Source: Saprospiraceae bacterium
GTDB lineage: Bacteria > Bacteroidota > Bacteroidia > Chitinophagales > Saprospiraceae
Direction: 5' to 3'
Assembly (NCBI GenBank): GCA_020850225.1
Contig: JADZFD010000020.1
Span: 1 to 48,235 of the forward strand
Length of the DNA stretch: 48,235 nt
In this document: one piece after another, positions 33,845 through 41,926 of the stretch
Layout of the letters: each line of letters opens with the position of its first letter
Numbering within the stretch: the first letter of the stretch is position 1
The notes under the pieces: model-generated
Seen by the model: only the letters and a program-made list of their open reading frames with translations
Databases searched by the model: none
What the model was told of the DNA's origin: nothing
Program-made: the position numbers and the translations under genes

Positions 33845-34480
33845 TTAGAAGCTCTTAACTTTTACAGTATCATAATTGACTTCCGGCATGCCCGGCCTCC
33901 AGAATGTCCTACAGATACCCAATGAATCACACTTCATACGCTTAATCATATTACCAAGGGAGTCCCACTCTTCTAAAAGTCCGAATTCATTATCACCATT
34001 GAGGTAGGTTCCTTTCCATTGTAGCTGACCGGATTGAAAATATTCTTTGAAAGGGCCATTCTCCTGATTACTGCCCATGGTTACTTCCTCTTTGATCTTA
34101 CCATTCGGATAGTAAACAGTGAGTTTTCCTTCCAATACATTATTAACATAGTTTTTAATAATGTGGATACCACCTTCTTTATAAAAAATCCTGTACTCTC
34201 CTTCCAATATTCCGGCTGGATTATATTTTTCTTCAGTATCAACATTGCCATTTTCGTAATACAATGTTCTTAATCCAATATAATCACCATCTTTAAACGT
34301 AGCATTTTCACGCAACTTCCCTGTTTCAAAATAAGATTTATACACACCATTTTTTATTCCGTCTTTGGAAGTGTTATATTGTTCCATCAGATTTCCACCC
34401 GGGTAGTTGGTTGTAATTTTTTTATTACCACATGAAATCATTAATAAATATGCCAATACAAGAGCAACTGAATATTTCAT
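33845..34480 (-). CDS. MORN-like repeat lipoprotein
   Basis: A 211-residue lipoprotein: signal MKYSVALVLAYLLMISC with lipobox Cys17. The mature part is a chain of ~22-residue MORN-variant (YwqK-like) repeats of the form G.Y..Y...G.L.....F..G...G (YKSYFETGKLRENATFKDGDYIG, LYYENGNVDTEEKYNPAGILEG, VYYPNGKIKEEVTMGSNQENG, EYFQSGQLQWKGTYLNGDNEFG). Such repeats are thought to form extended beta structure for binding surface or lipid partners; similar proteins are often mislabelled antitoxins. Immediately upstream of porQ (two bases), it may help the type IX surface complex, but this is inference. Confidence 0.78.
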   Translation of the reverse strand: MKYSVALVLAYLLMISCGNKKITTNYPGGNLMEQYNTSKDGIKNGVYKSYFETGKLRENATFKDGDYIGLRTLYYENGNVDTEEKYNPAGILEGEYRIFYKEGGIHIIKNYVNNVLEGKLTVYYPNGKIKEEVTMGSNQENGPFKEYFQSGQLQWKGTYLNGDNEFGLLEEWDSLGNMIKRMKCDSLGICRTFWRPGMPEVNYDTVKVKSF

Positions 34481-34538
34481 AAAAACTCAATTAATATTGA
34501 ATAGAACGTAAAATTATAGATTTTCTTATAAAAAAAAA

Positions 34539-34571
34539 GCGGATTGAAATATATTAATCATCTCAATCCGC
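34539..34571 (-). terminator. Rho-independent terminator of the PpiD-like gene
   Basis: GCGGATTGA/TCAATCCGC perfect 9-bp stem (34539-34547/34563-34571); read on the reverse strand it is followed by eight or more T. Confidence 0.85.
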
Positions 34572-34594
34572 CTGTTAACTATATAATAACCTGA

Positions 34595-36706
34595 TTAAAA
34601 GAAAGTGTTCCTGTTGTCAGATATTTTAGCGTTCTTTTTAAGAGTAGACATAAAGCCATACATAGTCTGCATTCTGGCATTTTGGGTTAGCTGCATCTTC
34701 ACTCCCAGACCTGCATTCTCGGTAGAAGCAGGAGTCTTGCTACCTATTTTAGCTACATATACGCCCGAATTACCAATAACAGGAGCTACAAATGCACCAG
34801 GAGCAGCTGCAAAAATCTTTCCAATCAACTTGGGTTCCTGACTGCCATCTGCAAAAGAAGGAGCTCCAAATGTAAGATTATCAGCAGTTTCAACTTTTTT
34901 GTCAAAAGTAGTTGCAATCATTTCTAAATCTGTTCCTGAAATTTTAGATTTGATTTTTTCTCCCTTTTTGATATTTTTAACCAACATTTCTATACTTGAT
35001 TTAACAGCATCTACTGAAGCAACTCCTGGTTTGTCAATCGATTTAAGAGCAATTATCAAGTGCTCTTTTGCTACATAACGCTCTTCGTCATTGATGGTAT
35101 ACAATACAGGCGAAACCTGACCGACTTTAGTATCTTTTTCAAAAGCCCATTTGACCATATCTCTTGTTGTCTGGCTTGGTGACAATTTACCAAAAGTAAA
35201 GTCATTGGCTTTCAGACCTCCTGCATTTTGAACAGGATTATCCGGTGTTGCAAGCTTATTCAAATCATCTATGGTTTTAGTTTTTTCCAGTTTAGCCAAT
35301 ATATCATCTTCAATACGTTGTTGAGTGCCATCGGAAGGTATGATCGGTTCACTGATATAAGCCAGTTTATATTTCATTTCATTGGATTTGAAAATAAGCT
35401 TATCTACCTTAATTAAATGTACACCAAATTGTGTTGTTACTGTATAAAAGCCGCCTTCTTTACCTGTAAATACAGCATCATTAAATTCAGGAACCATCAT
35501 ACCGGGGGCAAAAGTACCCAATTCACCACCTTTAGTGGCTGATCCCGGATCCTGACTTCCTGCCTTAGCTGCATCGGCAAAAGATACGCTGCCTCCTTGA
35601 ATAGCTGTTTTAATACTGTCTATATATTTATTGGCTGCTGCTAATTGTACAGGATCATTATTAGTAACCGTTCTGAGTATATGGGATGCTTTGGCAGAGT
35701 CTGCTTCTACTCGCTTTCCGGTAACCTTGAAGATATTATATTCTCCATTTTCGATATAAGGTCCGTAGACATCACCTATAGCTAAGCCTGCTACTTTATC
35801 CTTGATTGATTCCGGTAATGTCTCCGGTTTAACGTAAAAAGGTTCCATTTTTCCATTATATCCGGCTACAAATAATGAATCATTTGTTGAAGTTTTAAAA
35901 TTCTCAGCAGTTTTGGAAATACTTTCGAGTATTGCAGTTGAGTCTTCATGTGTTGGAGCAACATTAAAACTTAAATATACCAAATTACGAACTTCATCCG
36001 TATTGGTATATTGGGTAGCGTGATCTTTAATATATGCTGAATAGTCTGCATCCGTTAATGTAACTTCACTATCACTGATAGCATCAAAAGGAATTTTAAC
36101 ATATTCAAAGGTTGCTTTTTCATTATTCAGTTTTTCCATAGCTTCCGCATACCAGGTTGGTGTGTATAGCGATTTCGCAACCAAATTGTTTAGTTTGGTT
36201 TCCTTCTGCGTCTTAACTACCTGCTTTCTCAACTCGTTAAATCTTAATGCAAATTCAGGATTTGTAACTGTACCTTCATCTATTGCTTTTTTAACCTCGT
36301 TGAGTTGATTTCTGTCAACCTGTCCAGTTTTAGGATCTCTGAAGAATGATTGAATCAAAGGACTTAAATTAGTACCAAATTCCAATTCCTGAAGTTCATC
36401 TGCTCCAACTGCAATACCATTGGAATTGGATATATCATTAAGAATTGTGTTTTCTACAAAAAAGTTCCATAATGAACTCCTTCTGCTGTATACTTCTCCT
36501 GAACTTCCGTAAAGAGCATCTTCTGCTTTCTGGAAATCCAAATAATCAATCTTGGTGCCATTTACTTCTCCCATAGTAGTCCTCGAACCAAAACTACCTC
36601 TGTTACTTGCACTTGTCATATCCATAATGATAAATCCAGCTAAAGCCACAGCTAAAAGCAGAATTACCATCCACATGTTATTTCTTATTCTTCCTATTAA
36701 CGCCAT
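34595..36706 (-). CDS. PpiD-like membrane-anchored peptidyl-prolyl isomerase/foldase
   Basis: A 703-residue periplasmic foldase anchored by one N-terminal helix (MWMVILLLAVALAGFIIMDM). A SurA_N-like region (~45-190) precedes a parvulin domain at ~340-440, with AKASHILRTV, GGSVSFADAAKAGSQDPGSATKGGELGTFAPGMMVPEFNDAVF and TTQFGVHLIKVDKL, the classic parvulin core. A second, less conserved parvulin-like stretch lies C-terminally (SPVLYTINDEERYVAKEHLIIALKSI). PpiD/SurA-like proteins help outer-membrane and secreted proteins fold, fitting the neighbouring porQ. It has its own promoter and terminator. Confidence 0.88.
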   Translation of the reverse strand: MALIGRIRNNMWMVILLLAVALAGFIIMDMTSASNRGSFGSRTTMGEVNGTKIDYLDFQKAEDALYGSSGEVYSRRSSLWNFFVENTILNDISNSNGIAVGADELQELEFGTNLSPLIQSFFRDPKTGQVDRNQLNEVKKAIDEGTVTNPEFALRFNELRKQVVKTQKETKLNNLVAKSLYTPTWYAEAMEKLNNEKATFEYVKIPFDAISDSEVTLTDADYSAYIKDHATQYTNTDEVRNLVYLSFNVAPTHEDSTAILESISKTAENFKTSTNDSLFVAGYNGKMEPFYVKPETLPESIKDKVAGLAIGDVYGPYIENGEYNIFKVTGKRVEADSAKASHILRTVTNNDPVQLAAANKYIDSIKTAIQGGSVSFADAAKAGSQDPGSATKGGELGTFAPGMMVPEFNDAVFTGKEGGFYTVTTQFGVHLIKVDKLIFKSNEMKYKLAYISEPIIPSDGTQQRIEDDILAKLEKTKTIDDLNKLATPDNPVQNAGGLKANDFTFGKLSPSQTTRDMVKWAFEKDTKVGQVSPVLYTINDEERYVAKEHLIIALKSIDKPGVASVDAVKSSIEMLVKNIKKGEKIKSKISGTDLEMIATTFDKKVETADNLTFGAPSFADGSQEPKLIGKIFAAAPGAFVAPVIGNSGVYVAKIGSKTPASTENAGLGVKMQLTQNARMQTMYGFMSTLKKNAKISDNRNTFF

Positions 36707-36785
36707 ACTATCTTTTTTAAGATTTTATTATCCGATTACTATAAATAATATTATAGCTCATCACGTTTTTTTGTGAAAAGCGGCA

Positions 36786-36793
36786 CAAAGGTA
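36786..36793 (-). promoter_or_regulatory. -7 box TACCTTTG of the PpiD-like gene
   Basis: Reverse-strand TAnnTTTG, 79 bases before the ATG at 36706. Confidence 0.55.
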
Positions 36794-37404
36794 ACTTATT
36801 TATAAGTATTTCCAAATATTGATTCTGTTTTTACAGCATAAAAAATTATAAAATCAATCATTTTACATGAGATTATACAAATCATGTCCAATCCGCTTCA
36901 AAATCTGGCTGCATTACTATATAATTGTTGATCAAAAAAAGCCGATATGACATAAACTTGTTAAGAAAACGCTTCCAGGCATACCTGAATATCTTATACA
37001 TATTCCTTAAATAATCTCCAGCTCTAATAATGCAACCAAATTAATAAATGACTTTAAACATATCAACTATTATAAAATCAATTATATGTCAATTCTATTT
37101 CAGAAATAAATATTGCAGATAAATCTAAAGAAGTTTAATCATATTCATCATGTAATAATTATAAAACCAACATAGCATTATGACAATAACTTAAGCAAAT
37201 ATCATGAAAACTACTATAACCCAAAATCATTTTTTTCATATTAATATATGTATTTAAAATAATCAGGATATTTTGTATACTTCACTGAAAATCTGTAAAA
37301 TAAAAATACTTATATAAATTAATAAATTGAAAAACAAGACATTATAAAAATTAATATTTAAAAATTACCCCAACATTTTTTCCCATCGGAACTCAAAGTG
37401 CAAT

Positions 37405-37412
37405 TACCTTTG
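37405..37412 (+). promoter_or_regulatory. -7 box TACCTTTG of the large secreted protein gene
   Basis: Perfect TAnnTTTG, 98 bases before the ATG at 37511; the long leader contains a stable hairpin. Confidence 0.6.
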
Positions 37413-37455
37413 CATCATTCCCACACAAAGTAAATCTTACTTAAATCTGACCCGA

Positions 37456-37472
37456 GCCCGAGTATAGCGGGC
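37456..37472 (+). promoter_or_regulatory. GC-rich hairpin in the 5' leader of the secreted protein gene
   Basis: GCCCG (37456-37460) pairs with CGGGC (37468-37472) over a 7-base loop, unusually GC-rich for its surroundings; possible mRNA-stabilising element. No T-run follows. Confidence 0.4.
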
Positions 37473-37510
37473 ACTGAACTCATTTATTTAATAACTTAAA
37501 CTTTTTACCT

Positions 37511-40500
37511 ATGGTAAAACAAGATTTACTTACCCGAACAGGGAAGATTCCGGTATTGAGTCAATTACTGTTGAGTCTTCTATTTTTACTTACTTTTAGT
37601 TTTAATGGCTTCGGTCAGGCGCAGATTGTATGTAACGACAATGTACAGGTCTCTTTAGACGGTAATTGTCAGGCAGAAATCAGACCTGACATGATACTCG
37701 AAGGACCGCAAGGTCAGTATGCTCCACCTTTTAAGATAAATATTGGTGGTACTGGTGTTATTGATAATAATACAAACAGACCTATCGTAACACATCCAGG
37801 TAATTATAACGTTACTGTTACAAATTCACAGGGAAATTATTGCTGGGGTACAATCAAGGTTGAGGACAAACTTTCACCAGTTGTATCATGTAATTGTCCT
37901 GTAGGCAATACAGAATTGAATTGCCAGTTTACTTGTGTTGATGAAGATGGCTTTTTTGCTGGAACACTTAATTTTCCAAAGTCTACAGCAACGGATGCTT
38001 GTTCATCTGTTACTACAAAATTTACTGACAGAGTAGTGGTTCATGGTCAGAATGGTTGTGGTGGAAAAACGATTTTCCGTACCTGGACTTTTACCGATGT
38101 TTCTGGTAATGCATCTACCTGTGTGTCAGAATATCGATTTGCTCCGGCAAATCTGGCTGATGTTACTATGAACGCACCGTACAATGTCGCCCAAATGACT
38201 TGTAGCTCAGATGTTTCTGAAAACGGAATTTACGAGTTTTTCAGGGCTAAGATATATACATCTTATTTGCCTTCATACCTTTCTCAGGTACCTGCAACAT
38301 ATCCTACAGTTGACGCTGCAAAAGTTGCCGCACAGGCAGCTGCAGACAAAGAAGCGATTAAATATGCTTATCCAACCATTAATGGTGTACCCGTAAATGG
38401 TAAAGTATGCAACATGCTTGCAGCAAAATCAGATACTGAAATTAAAGTATGTAACCCTGCATGTAGTAATAGCAAAAAAGTAATACGTGTATGGACCATC
38501 TTAGATTGGTGTAACAGCACCAATAAGACATTAACACAAATGGTCATAGCTACAGATGAAGAAGCTCCGACTATCAAGGTAAATGATGTAAGTGTAAGTG
38601 TAGATGCATGGACATGTGAAGGCAACCTGACTTTACCAAAGCCTTATGTTTTGGCGGATAATTGCGATGCCAATCCAACTTACCGAGTTTACGGACCAGC
38701 AGGTGTCAGAATTATATTTGATGCTAAACTGGGTCAGTATGTTGCTGCCGGAGTACCAAAAGGAAACCATGAATTCACTTATGTAGCTTCTGACTGCTGT
38801 GGAAACGAAAGTGAATTTTACATTTCAGTTTCTGTAGTAGACCAAACACCTCCGATAGCTGTAGCCAAGCAACATATCATTATATCGTTGACTACAGATG
38901 GTCAACACAGTGGAACGGCAAAATTGTTTGCCAATTCAGTTGACAATGGTTCATATGACAGTTGTACACCGGTACATTTAGAGGTAAGAAGAGAAAGAGA
39001 TCTTAACAAACCAAATGATGGTTGCGGATATACCGGTAATTTTACCTATAACAGTGACGGACATCCATATGATGGATCTTCAAGCCCAAGCGCTCCAAAT
39101 TACGATCCGGACGAAGGAGCCTTTGTTAAGTTCTGTTGTGATGACATCACTAATTTTGACGGACCATTCCCGTATGGTATTGTTACGGTATGGTTGAGAG
39201 TATGGGATGATGGCGATATGGACGGAGTATTTGGTTCTGCAGGAGACAACTATAATGAAACATGGGTTGAAGTACGTGTTGAAGACAAATTACCTCCTAA
39301 GATTACATGTCCTCCGACTGTTGAAATCAGTTGTGATGATGACGCTCATGATTTAACATTGACAGGTACTGCTACAGCAACCTCTAACTGTAATAACCTC
39401 GAAGTTATATATACAGATCAGAATAACCTGAGTACCTGTAACATAGGATACATAGATCGTACCTGGAAAGTTAAAAACAATCCAAGCATTACATGTACAC
39501 AGAGAATCTATGTAGGTGGCTTAGGTGATGAATTTACTGATGATGATATAGTATGGCCAAACGATGTAGTAACCAACTGTGCTGATGCAGCTGCGGTCGG
39601 TAAGCCAACATGGACTGGAGGTCCTTGTGATCTGATAGGTGTAAGCCTGAAAAGCGATACATTCTATTTTGAAGGTAATGCATGTATGAAGATATTGAAC
39701 AGATGGCAGATACTCAACTGGTGTGTATATGATCCGAACTCAACTCATCCGGAAGGATATTTTACGCATACACAAGTAGTCAAAGTAATAGATGATGAAA
39801 AACCTGTATTGGGAAGTTGTGCGGACAGAGAGTATGAGGTAAATGACAATGCTGATGAAGATGGTGACAAAAATATCTGTGAAATCAGAAATTTATCTTT
39901 AACCATGACTGCTACAGACCAGGGTCAGTGTGCATCCAACTGGTTGAAGTGGATAGTATTTGTAGATTTATACGGAGATGGTGTTACTGATTACGAATTT
40001 TCTTCATTCCTACCATCTACAGACGTGACATTTGACGATACGAATAGTAATGGAATCAAAGATGTATATGTTGCTCCTACAGGACAAGGCGGTGAAGTAA
40101 AAGTAAAATTACCTGTCGACTTATCAGCAGGCTTGCATAAGGTAACCTGGAAAGTTGTTGATGGTTGTGGTAATGTTACTTCATGCGTTCAGAACTTCAA
40201 GATTGTTGACAAGAAAAAGCCAACACCTTATTGTTTGCACATCAGTTCAGCATTAATGTTGAATGGTCAGGTTGAGTTATGGGCAGGTGATTTTAACTTA
40301 GGCTCATTTGACAACTGTACCTCCAAACAAAATCTGAGATATACATTCGACGAAGCATATCCTGTTGCTTCTAAAATCAATCAGATTCACTACTTCAAAG
40401 GTAATGGTCAGAATGCAACTGAAGCTGAGTATGTAAATGGTATAGCACAAAAATGGTTACCGGCATCTAACAGTTCAGGTAGAATCTTCGATTGTGATGA

Positions 40501-41821
40501 CTTACCATATGTAGATGTTAAGATGACAGTATGGGACGAATCGGGAAATTATGACTTCTGTGTAGTCAGACTTAATCTTGCTGACAATCAGGGTGCTTGT
40601 GATAACAATCTTACTACAACAGTATCAGGAAATTTATTAAGTCCTGCAGGTAACCCTGTAACTGATGCCGAAATAATCTTAAACAATGTCAAACCTGAAT
40701 TGCAAAAAACAACTGTTTCAGGTATGAAAGGATATGAGTTTACAGATGCTAAAATGCACTATGATTACACCATTTTGGGTAAGAAAAACAATGATTATCT
40801 CAATGGTGTAAGTACACTTGACCTGGTAATGATTCAGAGACATATACTTGATTTGTCCAAATTGACTAATCCATACTATATCATAGCATCTGACATTAAC
40901 AGCGATGGAAGAGTAACAGCTTCAGACATTACAGAATTGAGAAAGTTGATTCTGGGTATCTATAATCAATTACCGAAGAATGATAGCTGGAGATTTGTAA
41001 ACAGCAGTAATCCATTTGCTGATGCCAACAATCCTTTCCCATTCAATGAGAATATCTCTATTAAAAACTTAGCCAATGAAATGAAAAATCAAAATTTCAT
41101 AGCAGTTAAGATAGGAGATGTCAATGGCAGCGCAGTTGCAAATGCACAGGATGGAAATACAGAAACGAGAAGCAATGTAGAACTTGCAGCTCAAAATGAA
41201 TTTGTCTCAGCAGGATCAGTTCAAACAGTATCCTTCAGTACGGATGTTGACGATGTTTATGGTATGCAGTTTACGTTAGATATCAAAAATGCCGATCTTC
41301 TAGATATTTACGCAGGAAACCACAAACTGAATCATGAAAACATTGCTCAAATGGGTGATAACAGATTCACAATCAGCTGGAATGAAGTAGAAAGTATTCA
41401 TGGCAACAATGTTATTACCATTCACTTACAGCCTACAGCTGACGGCAATGTATCAGACATGATTGCAATCAATTCAGCTATTACAAATGCAGAGATTTAT
41501 TCTGGTGAAGCGTTGGCTACAGGTAAATTGTCCCTAAGATTTACTAATGACAATGCATCAGAATTTATAGTATACCAGAATGAACCTAACCCATTCACTG
41601 AAAAAACCAATATAACCTTCAGCTTACCAGAGGCTGCAAATGCTACCCTAAAAGTATTTGATGTCAACGGTCAGATGATTTATACAAAAACCGGATCTTT
41701 CGGTAAAGGTACAAATGCTTTCACTGTCAGTAAGAAAGATCTTGCATCAACAGGTGTAATGATCTATCAGATTGAAAGTGGCAATTATATCTCTACTAAA
41801 AAAATGATCGGACTCGAGTAA
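37511..41821 (+). CDS. Large type IX-secreted protein: HYR-like repeats, dockerin, cohesin-like region and sorting domain
   Basis: A 1436-residue secreted protein. The signal peptide is long (hydrophobic core LLLSLLFLLTFSFNGFG, cleavage near residue 37). Residues ~40-1030 hold Cys-rich, HYR/Ig-like units with recurring motifs such as VEDKLPPKITCPPTVEISCDD, VVDQTPPIAV, SGNASTCVSEY and CGNVTSCVQNF. A carboxypeptidase-regulatory-like unit follows (~1036-1085, TVSGNLLSPAGNPVTDAEI). A dockerin type I pair of calcium loops lies at ~1084-1155 (GVSTLDLVMIQRHILDL; SDINSDGRVTASDITELRKLILG). Residues ~1210-1345 are cohesin-like (QFTLDIKNADLLDI, FTISWNEVE, VITIHLQPTADG). The final ~80 residues (NEPNPFTEKTNITFSLPEAA...KKMIGLE) are a type A sorting domain. 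It is probably a cell-surface adhesin or matrix protein. Confidence 0.88.
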   Translation: MVKQDLLTRTGKIPVLSQLLLSLLFLLTFSFNGFGQAQIVCNDNVQVSLDGNCQAEIRPDMILEGPQGQYAPPFKINIGGTGVIDNNTNRPIVTHPGNYNVTVTNSQGNYCWGTIKVEDKLSPVVSCNCPVGNTELNCQFTCVDEDGFFAGTLNFPKSTATDACSSVTTKFTDRVVVHGQNGCGGKTIFRTWTFTDVSGNASTCVSEYRFAPANLADVTMNAPYNVAQMTCSSDVSENGIYEFFRAKIYTSYLPSYLSQVPATYPTVDAAKVAAQAAADKEAIKYAYPTINGVPVNGKVCNMLAAKSDTEIKVCNPACSNSKKVIRVWTILDWCNSTNKTLTQMVIATDEEAPTIKVNDVSVSVDAWTCEGNLTLPKPYVLADNCDANPTYRVYGPAGVRIIFDAKLGQYVAAGVPKGNHEFTYVASDCCGNESEFYISVSVVDQTPPIAVAKQHIIISLTTDGQHSGTAKLFANSVDNGSYDSCTPVHLEVRRERDLNKPNDGCGYTGNFTYNSDGHPYDGSSSPSAPNYDPDEGAFVKFCCDDITNFDGPFPYGIVTVWLRVWDDGDMDGVFGSAGDNYNETWVEVRVEDKLPPKITCPPTVEISCDDDAHDLTLTGTATATSNCNNLEVIYTDQNNLSTCNIGYIDRTWKVKNNPSITCTQRIYVGGLGDEFTDDDIVWPNDVVTNCADAAAVGKPTWTGGPCDLIGVSLKSDTFYFEGNACMKILNRWQILNWCVYDPNSTHPEGYFTHTQVVKVIDDEKPVLGSCADREYEVNDNADEDGDKNICEIRNLSLTMTATDQGQCASNWLKWIVFVDLYGDGVTDYEFSSFLPSTDVTFDDTNSNGIKDVYVAPTGQGGEVKVKLPVDLSAGLHKVTWKVVDGCGNVTSCVQNFKIVDKKKPTPYCLHISSALMLNGQVELWAGDFNLGSFDNCTSKQNLRYTFDEAYPVASKINQIHYFKGNGQNATEAEYVNGIAQKWLPASNSSGRIFDCDDLPYVDVKMTVWDESGNYDFCVVRLNLADNQGACDNNLTTTVSGNLLSPAGNPVTDAEIILNNVKPELQKTTVSGMKGYEFTDAKMHYDYTILGKKNNDYLNGVSTLDLVMIQRHILDLSKLTNPYYIIASDINSDGRVTASDITELRKLILGIYNQLPKNDSWRFVNSSNPFADANNPFPFNENISIKNLANEMKNQNFIAVKIGDVNGSAVANAQDGNTETRSNVELAAQNEFVSAGSVQTVSFSTDVDDVYGMQFTLDIKNADLLDIYAGNHKLNHENIAQMGDNRFTISWNEVESIHGNNVITIHLQPTADGNVSDMIAINSAITNAEIYSGEALATGKLSLRFTNDNASEFIVYQNEPNPFTEKTNITFSLPEAANATLKVFDVNGQMIYTKTGSFGKGTNAFTVSKKDLASTGVMIYQIESGNYISTKKMIGLE

Positions 41822-41849
41822 TCAACAATTTGCTTAAATTAATTCCATT

Positions 41850-41879
41850 GGGATGCATCGGAAGGTGCATCCCTTTTTT
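41850..41879 (+). terminator. Rho-independent terminator of the secreted protein gene
   Basis: GGGATGCATC/GGTGCATCCC (41850-41859/41864-41873, one T-G pair) closed by a GGAA tetraloop, then a T-run. Confidence 0.9.
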
Positions 41880-41891
41880 ATTTATTTTTGG

Positions 41892-41899
41892 TATCTTTG
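41892..41899 (+). promoter_or_regulatory. -7 box TATCTTTG of polA
   Basis: Perfect TAnnTTTG, 27 bases before the polA ATG. Confidence 0.65.
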
Positions 41900-41926
41900 C
41901 TCATCCAAACCATGTAATATTCCATT

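Larger units (their letters stand above)
36707..37510. other. Long AT-rich gap between divergent genes
   Basis: About 800 bases, strongly AT-rich. It holds the reverse -7 box of the PpiD-like gene (36786-36793), the forward -7 box of the secreted protein (37405-37412) and a GC-rich 5'-UTR hairpin (37456-37472). No open frame, tRNA or clear repeat was found in 36800-37400. Confidence 0.6.

Noticed and set aside
33845-34480. YwqK-type antitoxin of a toxin-antitoxin pair
   Set aside because: It is a lipoprotein with MORN-like repeats next to porQ, and no toxin gene is adjacent; the antitoxin label is a common misannotation.
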